In this document: piece by piece, positions 35,215 to 43,961 of the stretch | How the letters are laid out: every line of letters begins with the position of its first letter | Numbering within the stretch: the first letter of the stretch is position 1 | Program-made: the position numbers and the translations under genes | DNA from: Myxococcales bacterium | Lineage (GTDB): Bacteria > Myxococcota_A > Polyangia > Polyangiales > Polyangiaceae | Reading direction: 5' to 3' | Assembly (NCBI GenBank): GCA_012514535.1 | Contig: JAAZAA010000060.1 | Span: 45,285 to 109,284 of the forward strand | DNA length: 64,000 nt | Notes under the pieces: generated by a model | The model's input: the letters and a program-made list of their open reading frames with translations, nothing else | Told to the model about the DNA's origin: nothing | Database searches by the model: none

Positions 35215-35236
35215 GCGGACGAGGACTGATCGGACG

Positions 35237-36289
35237 ATGGCGTTGAAGTCGAAGAGCACGTCCGGGGTCCGCTCGACCCCGTGGCGGCGGTTGGCCCAGA
35301 TCGGGCTCGTGGCGCTCCTGGCCCTGGCTCCTGCCTGTGACAAGAAGGAGACCTCTGGTCCGGCGCGCAATCAGGTGCCCGCGCGGGAGGAGGCCCCGAC
35401 CGCGGCGCCCCAGAGCGCCAGTGAAGGTCGTCGTGAGGTCGCTGCTGCCGAGCGGCCTTTTCGCTTCCCTGCTGCCGAGCGCCTCGTCGCCATCGGAGAC
35501 CTCCACGGAGATCTGGCAGCGACACGCCGAGTGTTGCGGCTCGCCGGGGCCATCGACGAGGAGGACCGATGGGTCGGGGGTGAGCTCGTCGTCGTGCAGA
35601 CGGGGGACCAGCTCGATCGCGGCGACGACGAGCGGGAGATCCTCGAGCTGCTCGAGAGGCTCCAGGACGAGGCGCGCGCGGCGGGCGGCGCGCTCCACGT
35701 GCTGAACGGGAACCACGAGACGATGAACGTGCTCGGTGACTTCCGCTACGTGACCCCGGGGGCTCGCAACGCCTTCGACGACGCGAAGCCCCGCTCCCCG
35801 TGGGCGGCGCGTCATCCGCGGGAGTGGCAGGGGCGAGCGGGCGCGTTCCTGCCCGGAGGGCAGTTCGCCCGGCTCCTGGCGGAGCGGGACGTCGTCATCG
35901 TGGTGGGGGACACGGTGTTCGCCCACGCGGGCATCCGAGCTCCCCACGTCGATCACGGGCTCGGGAAGCTGAACGCGGAGACGCGAGCCTGGATGCGCGG
36001 CGAGACCCAACATCCCCCGCGCCTGATCGTGGACTCCGAGGGGCCCGTGTGGACGCGTGCGTACGCCCCGGAGGTGCTCGACGAGGCCACCTGTCAGAGC
36101 CTCGCGCGGGCCTTGGACAAGGCGGGGGCGCGTCGCCTGGTGGTCGGGCACAACGTCCAGAGCGGCGGCGTGACCCCTGGCTGCGACGAGCGCGTGTGGC
36201 GCATCGACGTGGGCCTGGCGCAGCACTACGGAGGCAGGACCGAGGCCCTCGAGATCCGGGGGGATCAGGTCCGCGTCCTGCGCCCGTGA
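35237..36289 (+). CDS. Calcineurin-like phosphoesterase lipoprotein
   Basis: A 350-residue predicted envelope phosphatase. The N-terminus carries a Sec/lipoprotein signal (GLVALLALAPAC) and a charged/Ala-rich linker. The catalytic domain has all the metallophosphoesterase motifs: VAIGDLHGD, VVQTGDQLDRG, LNGNHET, FAHAGI and VVGHNVQ. The order and spacing fit the Shewanella-like (SLP) phosphatase subgroup, which resembles PPP-family protein phosphatases. GAGGACTGAT lies before the ATG. It follows rnj by 22 nt in the same operon as the double kinase, so it could be a counterpart phosphatase, but its export signal puts it outside the cytoplasm. Target unknown. Confidence 0.87.
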   Translation: MALKSKSTSGVRSTPWRRLAQIGLVALLALAPACDKKETSGPARNQVPAREEAPTAAPQSASEGRREVAAAERPFRFPAAERLVAIGDLHGDLAATRRVLRLAGAIDEEDRWVGGELVVVQTGDQLDRGDDEREILELLERLQDEARAAGGALHVLNGNHETMNVLGDFRYVTPGARNAFDDAKPRSPWAARHPREWQGRAGAFLPGGQFARLLAERDVVIVVGDTVFAHAGIRAPHVDHGLGKLNAETRAWMRGETQHPPRLIVDSEGPVWTRAYAPEVLDEATCQSLARALDKAGARRLVVGHNVQSGGVTPGCDERVWRIDVGLAQHYGGRTEALEIRGDQVRVLRP

Positions 36290-36377
36290 TCCCGATGCGG
36301 TGGAGCGCCGTCGCCGGGCAGCGACGACGCTCGGGGCAAGGAAGCCGGGAGCCGACGTCGCGGCCCCCGCGCGCGGT

Positions 36378-36974
36378 TCAAGCGGTGGGCGTGGTCTCGC
36401 TGCGGAACAGCTCCACCGACTCGAGCACCTGCGGCTCGTTGGGGCGATCGCGCGAATCACGGGGCACGTTCGCGAGCCGGGCGATCACGTCCTGCCCGAC
36501 CACGACGCGGCCGAACACCGAGTGACGATTGTCGAGGTGCGGCGTCGGCCCCTCGGTGATGAAGAACTGGGAGCCGTTCGTGCCCGGGCCCGCGTTGGCC
36601 ATGGACAGGACGCCGGGGCCGTCGTGGCGCAGCTCGGGATGGAACTCGTCCTGGAAGCGGTAGCCGGGGCCGCCCGTGCCCCAGCGAGCCTGGGAGCGGG
36701 GATCGTCGTTGCGGCTCAGGGGATCGCCGACCTGCACCATGAAGCCGGGGATGACCCGGTGGAACTTCACCCCCTGGTACAGGGGCTCGCCCTTCTTGGA
36801 GCTCCCGTCGATCGGATCCTTCCAATCGATCGTCCCCGTCGCGAGACCGACGAAGTTCTTGACCGTGTTGGGGGCTCGTTCTTCCTCGAGGCGGACGACG
36901 AGGGACCCCTGCGTCGTCGCGAGGCGGGCGTAGAGTTGGCCGGTGCCGGGGACGTCGATGGCGGGAAACTGCAT
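36378..36974 (-). CDS. Peptidyl-prolyl cis-trans isomerase, cyclophilin type
   Basis: Catalyses Xaa-Pro isomerisation in protein folding. 198 residues with no signal peptide, so probably cytoplasmic. Cyclophilin motifs: [32 protein letters not shown] (catalytic Arg in FHRVI), [22 protein letters not shown] and [13 protein letters not shown]. The insert [18 protein letters not shown] is longer than in E. coli PpiB. It stands alone, convergent with the phosphoesterase gene (88-bp gap). Confidence 0.92.
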   Translation of the reverse strand: MQFPAIDVPGTGQLYARLATTQGSLVVRLEEERAPNTVKNFVGLATGTIDWKDPIDGSSKKGEPLYQGVKFHRVIPGFMVQVGDPLSRNDDPRSQARWGTGGPGYRFQDEFHPELRHDGPGVLSMANAGPGTNGSQFFITEGPTPHLDNRHSVFGRVVVGQDVIARLANVPRDSRDRPNEPQVLESVELFRSETTPTA

Positions 36975-37130
36975 GATGACTCCAATCGTTTCGCGAATAC
37001 GCGGGACAAAACAGAGGTCCGACGGGAAGCCGGGCTCTGGAGGATGCGGAAAGGAATGGCTTGCGGACTGCGGACGCTACGGAGCGGCTGCACCGGGAGA
37101 GAAGCTGCGCGCTTCGGAGCCGCCGGCGGC

Positions 37131-37850
37131 TCAGGGCTGTAAAGTCCGGCCGCTCAGCGGGTCTTCGCAGGTGACGCACGCCGAGGGGACGTGATCCTTG
37201 TGGTAGACCTGCCCGCACCGGGGACAGAGACGGGCGTCGCTCTCGAAGGCGATGACCTTGCGGCTGGAGGCGCAGCGACGACCCGCCACCTGAGCGTCTT
37301 CGATCTCTCGCTCGGTGCTCGGGCTGGAGTCGGGAGCGGGGAGCCCCCCGAGGACTTCCTTCTGCACGTCGAGCGCGTCCGGCATCCGTTCGGCGGCCTC
37401 CTTGAGCACCCAGGCAGCTGCCGCGGGGTGGGCCTTGAGGGGGAAGGAGAGGGTCGGCGGTCCGCCCAGGCCGGGGATGGCCCGAATGATCAGGCGTCCG
37501 CTGACCACGCGGATCGACTCGATGTCGCACCAGGGCAAGCGCTCGATCTCCGTGCCGATCTCCAGGGCCACGCCTCCATCTCCCACGTAGATGGCGGCCA
37601 AGGACGACTGAGCGAACCACAGGGCGATGCCGAGCCCCAGCCCGCCGAGGGCCACCAGATAGGACGCGTACTCGATCGGAGGATCCTTGATCCAGAGGCC
37701 GAACACGCCTCCGCCCAAGAGCAACGCACCCAGGAGGCCGATGGCAGCGACCCAGGGGGCCATGTAGTTGCCGTGAGTGGCGAACCGGCGCTCCTTGCGC
37801 TTGCGGACGGTCCGCTTCTTCGACGCGCGCGCTTTGGTCTTCTGCGACAT
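37131..37850 (-). CDS. Membrane protein with RING-like/zinc-ribbon C-terminus
   Basis: A 239-residue unknown protein. A very basic N-terminus (MSQKTKARASKKRTVRKRKERR) precedes two TM helices (WVAAIGLLGALLLGGGVFGLW and YLVALGGLGLGIALWFAQ). A PH-like beta segment (IERLPWCDIESIRVVSGRLIIRA) follows, and a C-terminal cysteine cluster (RRCASSRKVIAFESDARLCPRCGQVYHKDHVPSACVTC). The cluster resembles the prokaryotic RING finger (CPRCGxxYH...CxxC), although the first CxxC is reduced to a single Cys, so zinc binding is uncertain. The N- and C-termini are probably cytoplasmic. Neighbour genes give no functional hint. Confidence 0.75.
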   Translation of the reverse strand: MSQKTKARASKKRTVRKRKERRFATHGNYMAPWVAAIGLLGALLLGGGVFGLWIKDPPIEYASYLVALGGLGLGIALWFAQSSLAAIYVGDGGVALEIGTEIERLPWCDIESIRVVSGRLIIRAIPGLGGPPTLSFPLKAHPAAAAWVLKEAAERMPDALDVQKEVLGGLPAPDSSPSTEREIEDAQVAGRRCASSRKVIAFESDARLCPRCGQVYHKDHVPSACVTCEDPLSGRTLQP

Positions 37851-37937
37851 GGGTCGCGGGAGACTACTGTCGGTGTCCGGGTCTCACAAGCGCGGGGCCC
37901 TGGGCGGTGGGGCGCGGTGGGGCGCTACACTGGCCCC

Positions 37938-39329
37938 GTGCCACACACTGGCCCCGTGCCATCCCCAGCGCAGCCCCGAGGCACGACGCGCCGACCGCTG
38001 GGCGGCAGGCTCGCCTGGCTCACGTTGCTCGTCCTGCCCGCCGCGACGGTGCTGCTCGTCGGCTTCGCGTGGCTCGTGGCCGCCGCTCCGAGCTCCTTCG
38101 TGTACGCGCGCCTGATCGGCGGTCCCACGGACGCGGAGGGCCCCTGGACGGGCCGGGTGCAGGTGGTCGAGCGCGACGGTGGCGTGGAGCGGCCTGCGGC
38201 CCGGACTCCGGTGCGGGTCGCCTGGTTGGGGGGGCCCTTCGAGTGGCGGGGCTCGACGGACGACGAGGGGTGGGCCGACGTGGAGCTCGATCGACCGTCG
38301 GGCGCGCGAGAGCTCGCCGTCGACGTGTTCGCGGGGGAAGGGCCCGAGGCGATCGCGCGCGGTCGGGTGCAGCTCTCGGCGGAGGAGTGGCTCGCCTCTG
38401 CGCGGCGTCGCTCGGGACGCCTCGCAGGACGGACCGAGGGGGCGCTCCGGGTGGGCGTCACCGTGTCGGGAGGGGGCCTGGCGGTGCCCTTCGCCGGCCA
38501 GTTGGAGATCGATGTGCAGGGGGCCGAGGGCCCCGCCCGGGATGTCGAGCTGCGCTGGTCGGGGAGCCACCTGGAGGTCGCCGCGGTCGAGCCGCTCCAC
38601 ACGGACGAGGCGGGGCGCGCGCACCTCGTCGTGGTGCCTCGCGGCCACACGGCCTCCCTCGAGCTCCGCGCCGAAGGACCCTCGGGCCGCAGCGGTCGCT
38701 GGTTTTCGACCCTCCCCGTGGTGCCCGGGGCGATGCGAGCGGAGCGCGCGGGGGACCAGCTCCACATCCGCTCGCCCCTCGAGCGTGAGCGGGCGTGGTA
38801 TACTTGGGTGATCGGGGGGCGACGGCTGGGCGGGGGCAGCGTGTCCCTACGACCGGATGGTTCGGGCGGGGCGGTGGGCCAGATCGCGGTCCCCGAGGAG
38901 CTGCGACAGCGCGCCGCGGCGCAGGAGGCGTGGATCGTCCTCTCGAGTGAGCCGGACGCCCGTTCTCCGGCGGCCGTCGGGTGGCCGCTGGGCGAGCAAG
39001 CCGAGACCCTCGACGTGCCCGAGCACGTTCTGTTGGATGGGGCCGCTGACGGAGAGGCGCGGGCCGCCCGTGAGCGGGCCCGTCTCCGCTGGGTCATCGG
39101 GAGCTCCGGTGCCCTCGCGACGTTCGTCGTCCTGGTCCTGTTCGCGGGGCGAGTGCGCGCGGACCGCCTCGCGGCGGTGCATCGGCTCTCGGAGCTCTCG
39201 GAGGAGGAGCGCGTCGCGGACGCCGCGAGCGTCGGGGACACGGCGGGTTGGCGCCTCTGGGTCGCGCTGCTCTGCCTCGCCCTCGGGCTCGCCCTCGTCA
39301 CGCTCGTCGGATTGCTCGGAGAGCGCTAG
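37938..39329 (+). CDS. Unknown membrane protein with extracytoplasmic Ig-like region
   Basis: Not recognised. 463 residues with an N-terminal TM helix (LAWLTLLVLPAATVLLVGFAWLV), about 300 residues of predicted beta-rich, Ig-like or carboxypeptidase-regulatory-like repeats (VRVAWLGGPFEWRGSTDDEGWADVELD), then two C-terminal TM helices (WVIGSSGALATFVVLVLFAG and WVALLCLALGLALVTLVGLL) around a charged loop. Two in-frame GTG codons at 37938 and 37956 sit in an 18-bp direct repeat (ACTGGCCCCGTGCC), so the start is ambiguous. Divergent from the zinc-ribbon gene. Likely extracytoplasmic domain; function unknown. Confidence 0.68.
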   Translation: MPHTGPVPSPAQPRGTTRRPLGGRLAWLTLLVLPAATVLLVGFAWLVAAAPSSFVYARLIGGPTDAEGPWTGRVQVVERDGGVERPAARTPVRVAWLGGPFEWRGSTDDEGWADVELDRPSGARELAVDVFAGEGPEAIARGRVQLSAEEWLASARRRSGRLAGRTEGALRVGVTVSGGGLAVPFAGQLEIDVQGAEGPARDVELRWSGSHLEVAAVEPLHTDEAGRAHLVVVPRGHTASLELRAEGPSGRSGRWFSTLPVVPGAMRAERAGDQLHIRSPLERERAWYTWVIGGRRLGGGSVSLRPDGSGGAVGQIAVPEELRQRAAAQEAWIVLSSEPDARSPAAVGWPLGEQAETLDVPEHVLLDGAADGEARAARERARLRWVIGSSGALATFVVLVLFAGRVRADRLAAVHRLSELSEEERVADAASVGDTAGWRLWVALLCLALGLALVTLVGLLGER

Positions 39330-39393
39330 GGCCCGTCTTCAGCGGAGCGGGCGACGGTCGTATGCGGGGTCGTTCGATCGGAGTGACAATCGA

Positions 39394-39423
39394 AGGTGGG
39401 GTGCTAGAAGCCCCACCGGAGGC
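39394..39423 (+). promoter_or_regulatory. Hairpin immediately upstream of a strong SD (TTG-start gene)
   Basis: GTGGGGTGCTAGAAGCCCCAC forms a stem with one bulged base and a three-nucleotide loop, directly followed by CCGGAGG, a strong Shine-Dalgarno 7 nt before the TTG at 39429. It could modulate initiation or be chance in GC-rich DNA. Confidence 0.4.
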
Positions 39424-39428
39424 AACCC

Positions 39429-40445
39429 TTGCCTGACAGCGGTCGTCGTATCGAAGGGTTCGAAGAGGTTCACTGGACGCGGTGGGGCGAGGCGCTCGGG
39501 GTCGGTCCCTCCGCGCCCGGCGCGGATGGTCTCGTGTTGATCACGGACGGGGACGAGCGCCTGCTGCGGCTCCTCCACTCCCGCAAGGGCCCCCTGCCAC
39601 CGCAGGGGGTCCGCTTTCCGGGCTCCCTCGCTCAGATCGCCTCCGATCATGGCTGCTCGTGGCTGCTGCAGCTGAGCATGGAGGACGCGAAGGCGCTCGC
39701 CGCGGAGAGCTGGGCGCGGCGCTCCGATCAGGACTACCTCGCACGCTTGTTGTCGCTCTGGGGCGCATTGCAGGACCTGCAGAGTGAAGGGCGCCTCGAG
39801 AGCTTCCCGCATCGCCTCGACCGCTGGCCCGCTCTGGTCGATCTGGCGCCCCGAGGGCTCGCGTCCCTCTGCCCCGACGACCACGTGGCGGTGGCCGCCA
39901 TCTGGCGAGGGACCCGGCTGTCCACGGCCCTGGCGTTCCGACGCCGCAGGGGGCGCATCGATCGCATCGTCGGTCCCGCGGTGCTCCAGGAGGCGATGGG
40001 GCTCGTGTCGGGCGACTGGACGCGGGATTACCGTTACCTGTCTCAGGCCGTGGAGCGCCACCTGGGTCCCTTGGGTCTGGGCTTCTTCGCCCAAGAGGCG
40101 GCGGCGCGGGAGCTCAGCAGGCGCGGCGACGCGGCGGCGTGGGCGCGCGCGGTGGCGACGCGGGACGTGATCGTGTCACCCATGAGCGCTGGCATGGCGC
40201 TGTCCCTGGGGGTGGATCTCGGACGCACCGTACTCCGCCGCGCGCGCGATTTCGTCAGCGGGCGAGGGTTCGGCGGCTGGATCCCCCCGGAGCTCGGGCC
40301 CCTGTTCGAGTCGGAGGCCCACCGCCCCGATCTGCGTGACCTGCTCGGGGTGGACGCCTTTTCCCTGCTCGAGCAGGCGACCGCTGCCCAGGGGGATCCT
40401 CTGGGAGGCGACTCCTTCGCTCCTCTTGCTGGCGCTGGTGGGTAA
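39429..40445 (+). CDS. Hypothetical soluble protein
   Basis: No family recognised. 338 residues, mixed alpha/beta, no signal peptide or TM helix. It opens MPDSGRRIEGFEEVHWTRWG and contains a Leu/Arg-rich mid-part (SLWGALQDLQSEGRLESFPHRLDRW) and a helical C-terminus. The TTG start is supported by a good SD (GGAGG) after a hairpin; no ATG lies nearby in frame. It ends 9 nt before the GTG start of the histidine kinase gene, so the two may form one operon. Confidence 0.7.
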   Translation: MPDSGRRIEGFEEVHWTRWGEALGVGPSAPGADGLVLITDGDERLLRLLHSRKGPLPPQGVRFPGSLAQIASDHGCSWLLQLSMEDAKALAAESWARRSDQDYLARLLSLWGALQDLQSEGRLESFPHRLDRWPALVDLAPRGLASLCPDDHVAVAAIWRGTRLSTALAFRRRRGRIDRIVGPAVLQEAMGLVSGDWTRDYRYLSQAVERHLGPLGLGFFAQEAAARELSRRGDAAAWARAVATRDVIVSPMSAGMALSLGVDLGRTVLRRARDFVSGRGFGGWIPPELGPLFESEAHRPDLRDLLGVDAFSLLEQATAAQGDPLGGDSFAPLAGAGG

Positions 40446-40454
40446 GATGCCCGC

Positions 40455-42407
40455 GTGAGGCCCTGGGGTCGAATCCGTCGCCGGCTCGCGCTGGCCATCG
40501 TGCTCACCGCGCTCTTGCCGATGCTCGTCGCCATCGGCCTCGTGGAGACGACGGTGCGCCAGACCTCGGCCCGCTTCTTCGTGCCCGAGGTGGGGCAGCG
40601 TCTGGATCAGTCCCTCGAGCTGTATCAGGAGCTGGCGGACGCGATCAAAGCGAGCATGCGCACGCGGGCCACGGCGATGGCCCTCGATCCTGCGCTGCGC
40701 GAGGCGGTGGAGGCAGGCGACGTCGGGGCCGCTCGGGGGCACCTGGAGCGATACCTCCAAGTGTACGACGACGCCGTCTCCCTCGTCGTCGTCGACGCCG
40801 AGGGCGAGGTCTTCGTCAGCGTGGATCGGGGCGCGCCCGTCGACGCGAACACCGAGAAACAGCTCACGGTACGCCGCACCCTCGGAGGTCACCCTGGCCC
40901 GGAGGAGGCAGAGGGCCTCGACGGTTTGGACGGTGAGGGCCCGGGTGCACAGGGCCCAGGCGCGACGGGGCCAGAGGCAACGGGCCCAGAAGCAACGGGC
41001 CCAGAAGCAGAGGGCGGCCCGGACGCGCAGACTCCGGACGCAAAGCGTTCGGACGCAGAGCGAGATCCGGTCGAAGGTGCCCTCGAGGGCAAGGAGGGGG
41101 AGCACCCCGCGGGCCTGCAGGGTGAGCCTCCTCCAGGGTTCTTCGACGACCTCACGAGCCCACCGCGACACGAGCTCCACGCGGTGTTCGCGACCGCCCG
41201 GGCTCCCTTCGACGAGCACCACGAAATGAGCGGCTTCGTGGACACCTATCGTCGCATCGAGCAGCGTCGGGAGGCGGACGAGCAGAGCTACGTCTTCGCC
41301 TTCGCGGCGCTGCTCGGCATCACGATCCTCGCCGCCATCGGCATGGGCGTCTTCCTGGCGCAGGGGGTGTCGAGGCGGATCGGCGAGCTGGCGCGGGCCA
41401 CGCGCCAGGTCGGCGCCGGCGATCTGCGCGTCCGCGTCAACGAGGGCGGGAGCGACGAGCTCGCCGATCTGGCTCGAGCATTCAACCGCATGGTCGCCGA
41501 GGTCGAGTCGAGCCGCGCGCGCATCGAGTACCTCCAGCACATCGGCGCGTGGCAAGAGATGGCGCGGCGCCTTGCCCACGAAATCAAGAACCCCCTGACG
41601 CCCATCCAGTTGGCGGTCCAGGAGGTGGAGCGGCGCTATGGCGGGGAGGACGCCGGCTTTCGGCGTCTGCTCCAGACCACGCGGGAGATCGTCGAGGACG
41701 AGGTGGGCACCCTGCGCCGGCTGGTGAGCGAGTTCTCCGGGTTCGCGCGCCTACCGCGCGCGGAGCTGGAGCCGGGGGATCTGGCGGAGCTGCTGCGACA
41801 ACAGGCCGCTCGCTTGCGTCTGGGCTCCGACGATCCGGAGGCCTCCCCCGCGGAGTCCACCGGCCGCCTGCCCGCGCACGTGCATTTGGAGCTCGACGTG
41901 CCGCAGGCAGAGGCGCCCGCGTACCTCGATCGGCAGATGCTGGGGCGTGTGCTCGCCAACCTGACCCGGAACGCCGTCGAGGTGCTCTCCGAGGGCGTCC
42001 CGCCGGGATCCGGCGGCGAGGAGGGCGCTCGACCCGGAGGCGCCGCCGGACGACGACTGGGCCTCCGCTTGAGTCGGGAGGGCGATTATTGGATGGTGGA
42101 CGTCGACGACGATGGGCCGGGCATCGAGCCCGAACGGCGCGGCGCCGTCTTCGATCCGTACGTGACCACGAAGCTCGACGGCACGGGGCTCGGCCTCGCC
42201 ATCGTCAAGAAAATCGTCGTCGAGCACGGTGGCCTCGTCTCTGCCGAGACCTCACCCTGGGGTGGGGCCCGCATCCGGGTGCGTCTTCCGGTGCTGGGCA
42301 CCCCGAGCTCGGAAGCGGCCCTCGAGGCCAGCCGCTTCGAACCCACCCCCCCTCGAGCCTCCGCGTCGCTTCGACGAGCCGCGCCCCTCACCTCCAACAT
42401 CCCATGA
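40455..42407 (+). CDS. Sensor histidine kinase, NtrY-like
   Basis: A 650-residue membrane histidine kinase. TM1 (LALAIVLTALLPMLVAIGL), a long extracytoplasmic domain (to residue about 275), TM2 (FAFAALLGITILAAIGMGVFLAQ), HAMP (VSRRIGELARATRQVGAGDLRVRV), an H-box HEIKNPLTPIQLAVQ and an ATPase domain (NLTRNAVEVL, DDDGPGIEPERR, TGLGLAIVKKI). The NtrY-like HEIKNPLTPIQ H-box is clear. The sensor contains a low-complexity insert of 15-bp repeats (TGPEA) and an acidic stretch. GTG start. No response regulator is adjacent, so its partner is elsewhere. The stop overlaps the next gene's ATG by 4 nt. Confidence 0.93.
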   Translation: MRPWGRIRRRLALAIVLTALLPMLVAIGLVETTVRQTSARFFVPEVGQRLDQSLELYQELADAIKASMRTRATAMALDPALREAVEAGDVGAARGHLERYLQVYDDAVSLVVVDAEGEVFVSVDRGAPVDANTEKQLTVRRTLGGHPGPEEAEGLDGLDGEGPGAQGPGATGPEATGPEATGPEAEGGPDAQTPDAKRSDAERDPVEGALEGKEGEHPAGLQGEPPPGFFDDLTSPPRHELHAVFATARAPFDEHHEMSGFVDTYRRIEQRREADEQSYVFAFAALLGITILAAIGMGVFLAQGVSRRIGELARATRQVGAGDLRVRVNEGGSDELADLARAFNRMVAEVESSRARIEYLQHIGAWQEMARRLAHEIKNPLTPIQLAVQEVERRYGGEDAGFRRLLQTTREIVEDEVGTLRRLVSEFSGFARLPRAELEPGDLAELLRQQAARLRLGSDDPEASPAESTGRLPAHVHLELDVPQAEAPAYLDRQMLGRVLANLTRNAVEVLSEGVPPGSGGEEGARPGGAAGRRLGLRLSREGDYWMVDVDDDGPGIEPERRGAVFDPYVTTKLDGTGLGLAIVKKIVVEHGGLVSAETSPWGGARIRVRLPVLGTPSSEAALEASRFEPTPPRASASLRRAAPLTSNIP

Positions 42408-42979
42408 GCCAACGACCCGCCCCCATGAGCCAGAGCAAGACCCTCCACCCCAAGCAAGCGTGGTTCCTCGGCGTGGTCGCGGCCGCCGTGACGCTCATGT
42501 TCGCCTTCGTGATCCTCCCCCAGCTCGATCCCAAGAAGCCCTCCCTCGTTGGTCGACCCGCGCCAGAGTTCGGGCTGGAGCTGCTCACCGGCGGAGAGCC
42601 GGGGGATCGGGTGCGCCTCTCGGATCTGAGCGGCCGCGTGGTCGTGCTCGATTTCTGGGCGAGCTGGTGCAAGCCCTGTGAGGAGCAGGCGGCCATCATG
42701 GAGCAGGTCGCGAAGGAGTTCGCGGGGCAAGACGTGTACGTCCTGGGGGTGGCGACGAGTGACTCCCGCGACGACGCGCGCGGTTTCCTCGCCGCTCACG
42801 ACGTGAGCTATCCCTCGGGGTTCGACGACAGGAACGCCGTGGCCAACGCGTACGGCGTGACGGCCCTACCGACCGTCGTGGTCGTCGATCGAGCGGGGCG
42901 CGTGGTCGAGGCGGAGGCGCGCGTGGTGAGCCAGCGAGAGCTGGCGGAGCTGATCCGAGCCACCCTCGCGGGCTCCTGA
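42404..42979 (+). CDS. Membrane-anchored TlpA/ResA-like thioredoxin
   Basis: Extracytoplasmic thiol-disulfide oxidoreductase, 191 residues. A TM anchor (FLGVVAAAVTLMFAFVILPQ) is followed by a thioredoxin-fold domain with VVVLDFWASWCKPCEEQA (CxxC = CKPC) and the cis-Pro loop ALPTVVVVD. The ATG at 42404 overlaps the histidine kinase stop (ATGA); a second ATG at 42425 is possible. Roles in this family are cytochrome-c maturation or envelope redox maintenance. Coupling to a histidine kinase is unusual and may hint at redox-linked signalling, though this is inference. Confidence 0.9.
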   Translation: MSQRPAPMSQSKTLHPKQAWFLGVVAAAVTLMFAFVILPQLDPKKPSLVGRPAPEFGLELLTGGEPGDRVRLSDLSGRVVVLDFWASWCKPCEEQAAIMEQVAKEFAGQDVYVLGVATSDSRDDARGFLAAHDVSYPSGFDDRNAVANAYGVTALPTVVVVDRAGRVVEAEARVVSQRELAELIRATLAGS

Positions 42980-43043
42980 GACCGCCGAGCGCTCACGGTC
43001 GGGCCCTGGGCTTGCTCCGGCATCCTTTGTAGAAGGAGCGAGC

Positions 43044-43859
43044 ATGTCGGGATCGATCGGAGACGCCCTCGTGCTCGGTTTGCTGCAGGGAGTCACCTGG
43101 ATCCTCCCGGTGTCCGCGTCGGCCCACTCCGCTCTGGCCCGGCTCTTGTTCGGTGTCGGCCCGGCGCCGGCCACCCTCGTCTTCACGGTGCAGGTCGGCA
43201 TCCTGGCCGCCACGGCGCTCGCGCTGCGAGGCCGCCTCCGGGAAATGGGCGCTGAGTGTCTACGAGCCCTCGAGACTCCCCGTCGCCTCGTGTCCAGCCC
43301 GGGGGGAAGGGACGTGCTCGCGGTGGTGCTCGCGACCTTCCCCACGGCGCTGTTCGCCGTGGCCCTCTCGGAGGTGGTCGCTCCCTGGCGATCGTCTCCG
43401 CTTGCGCTGGGCATCGGTCTCGCCCTCACCGTCTTGGTGTTGCTGTCGACCCAGTGGGTAGGGCGCGGTCAGATCGAGCTCCCTGGGTGGAGCACGGTGC
43501 TGCTGATCGGAATGGGGCAAGGCTTGGCCTTTTCGCCGGGGGTCTCGCGGAGCGCGGTCACGATCGCCATCGCCCTCTGGCTCGGGCTGCGGCGCGATCG
43601 CGCCTTCGAGCTCAGCATGCTGCTGAGTCTGCCCCTGCTGGCGGGCGTCGCCCTGCTCCATCTGCGTGAGGTGCTCGGGAGCTCCCCGGGGTGGTCTGCC
43701 GCCCTCCTCGGGGGAACTGCGGCGTTCCTTGGGACGTCCCTCTCGCTGGGGCTGCTGCGCCGCGCCGTCATGAGCCCCTGGTTTCCGTGGTTCGCCCTCT
43801 GGGTGGGACCTCTGGCCATCGCGACCCTCGCCATGGCCCGGGTCTGGCCCGGACGCTGA
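43044..43859 (+). CDS. UppP/BacA-family membrane phosphatase, active site altered
   Basis: A 271-residue polytopic protein of the undecaprenyl-diphosphatase family, which recycles the lipid carrier for cell-wall and glycan synthesis. The second signature is kept (FSPGVSRSAVTI with its Arg). The first is not canonical: QGVTWILPVSASAHS, where E. coli BacA has EGLTEFLPVSSTGH. Thus the second Glu is Trp19 and a Ser is Ala25, while Gln15 (a tolerated variant) and His28 are kept. Both changed residues matter for activity in studied enzymes, so this may be inactive or act on another lipid. About eight TM segments. The next gene is the GDP-mannose enzyme. Confidence 0.85.
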   Translation: MSGSIGDALVLGLLQGVTWILPVSASAHSALARLLFGVGPAPATLVFTVQVGILAATALALRGRLREMGAECLRALETPRRLVSSPGGRDVLAVVLATFPTALFAVALSEVVAPWRSSPLALGIGLALTVLVLLSTQWVGRGQIELPGWSTVLLIGMGQGLAFSPGVSRSAVTIAIALWLGLRRDRAFELSMLLSLPLLAGVALLHLREVLGSSPGWSAALLGGTAAFLGTSLSLGLLRRAVMSPWFPWFALWVGPLAIATLAMARVWPGR

Positions 43860-43961
43860 GCGGCGCCGACGCCGCCTCGCGACGCTGCCCCGCACTGCGC
43901 CCTCGCGCAGGCCGCATTGCTTTACCCTTGCATCGCTCGGGTGGCTTGCTTGACTCGCGCC

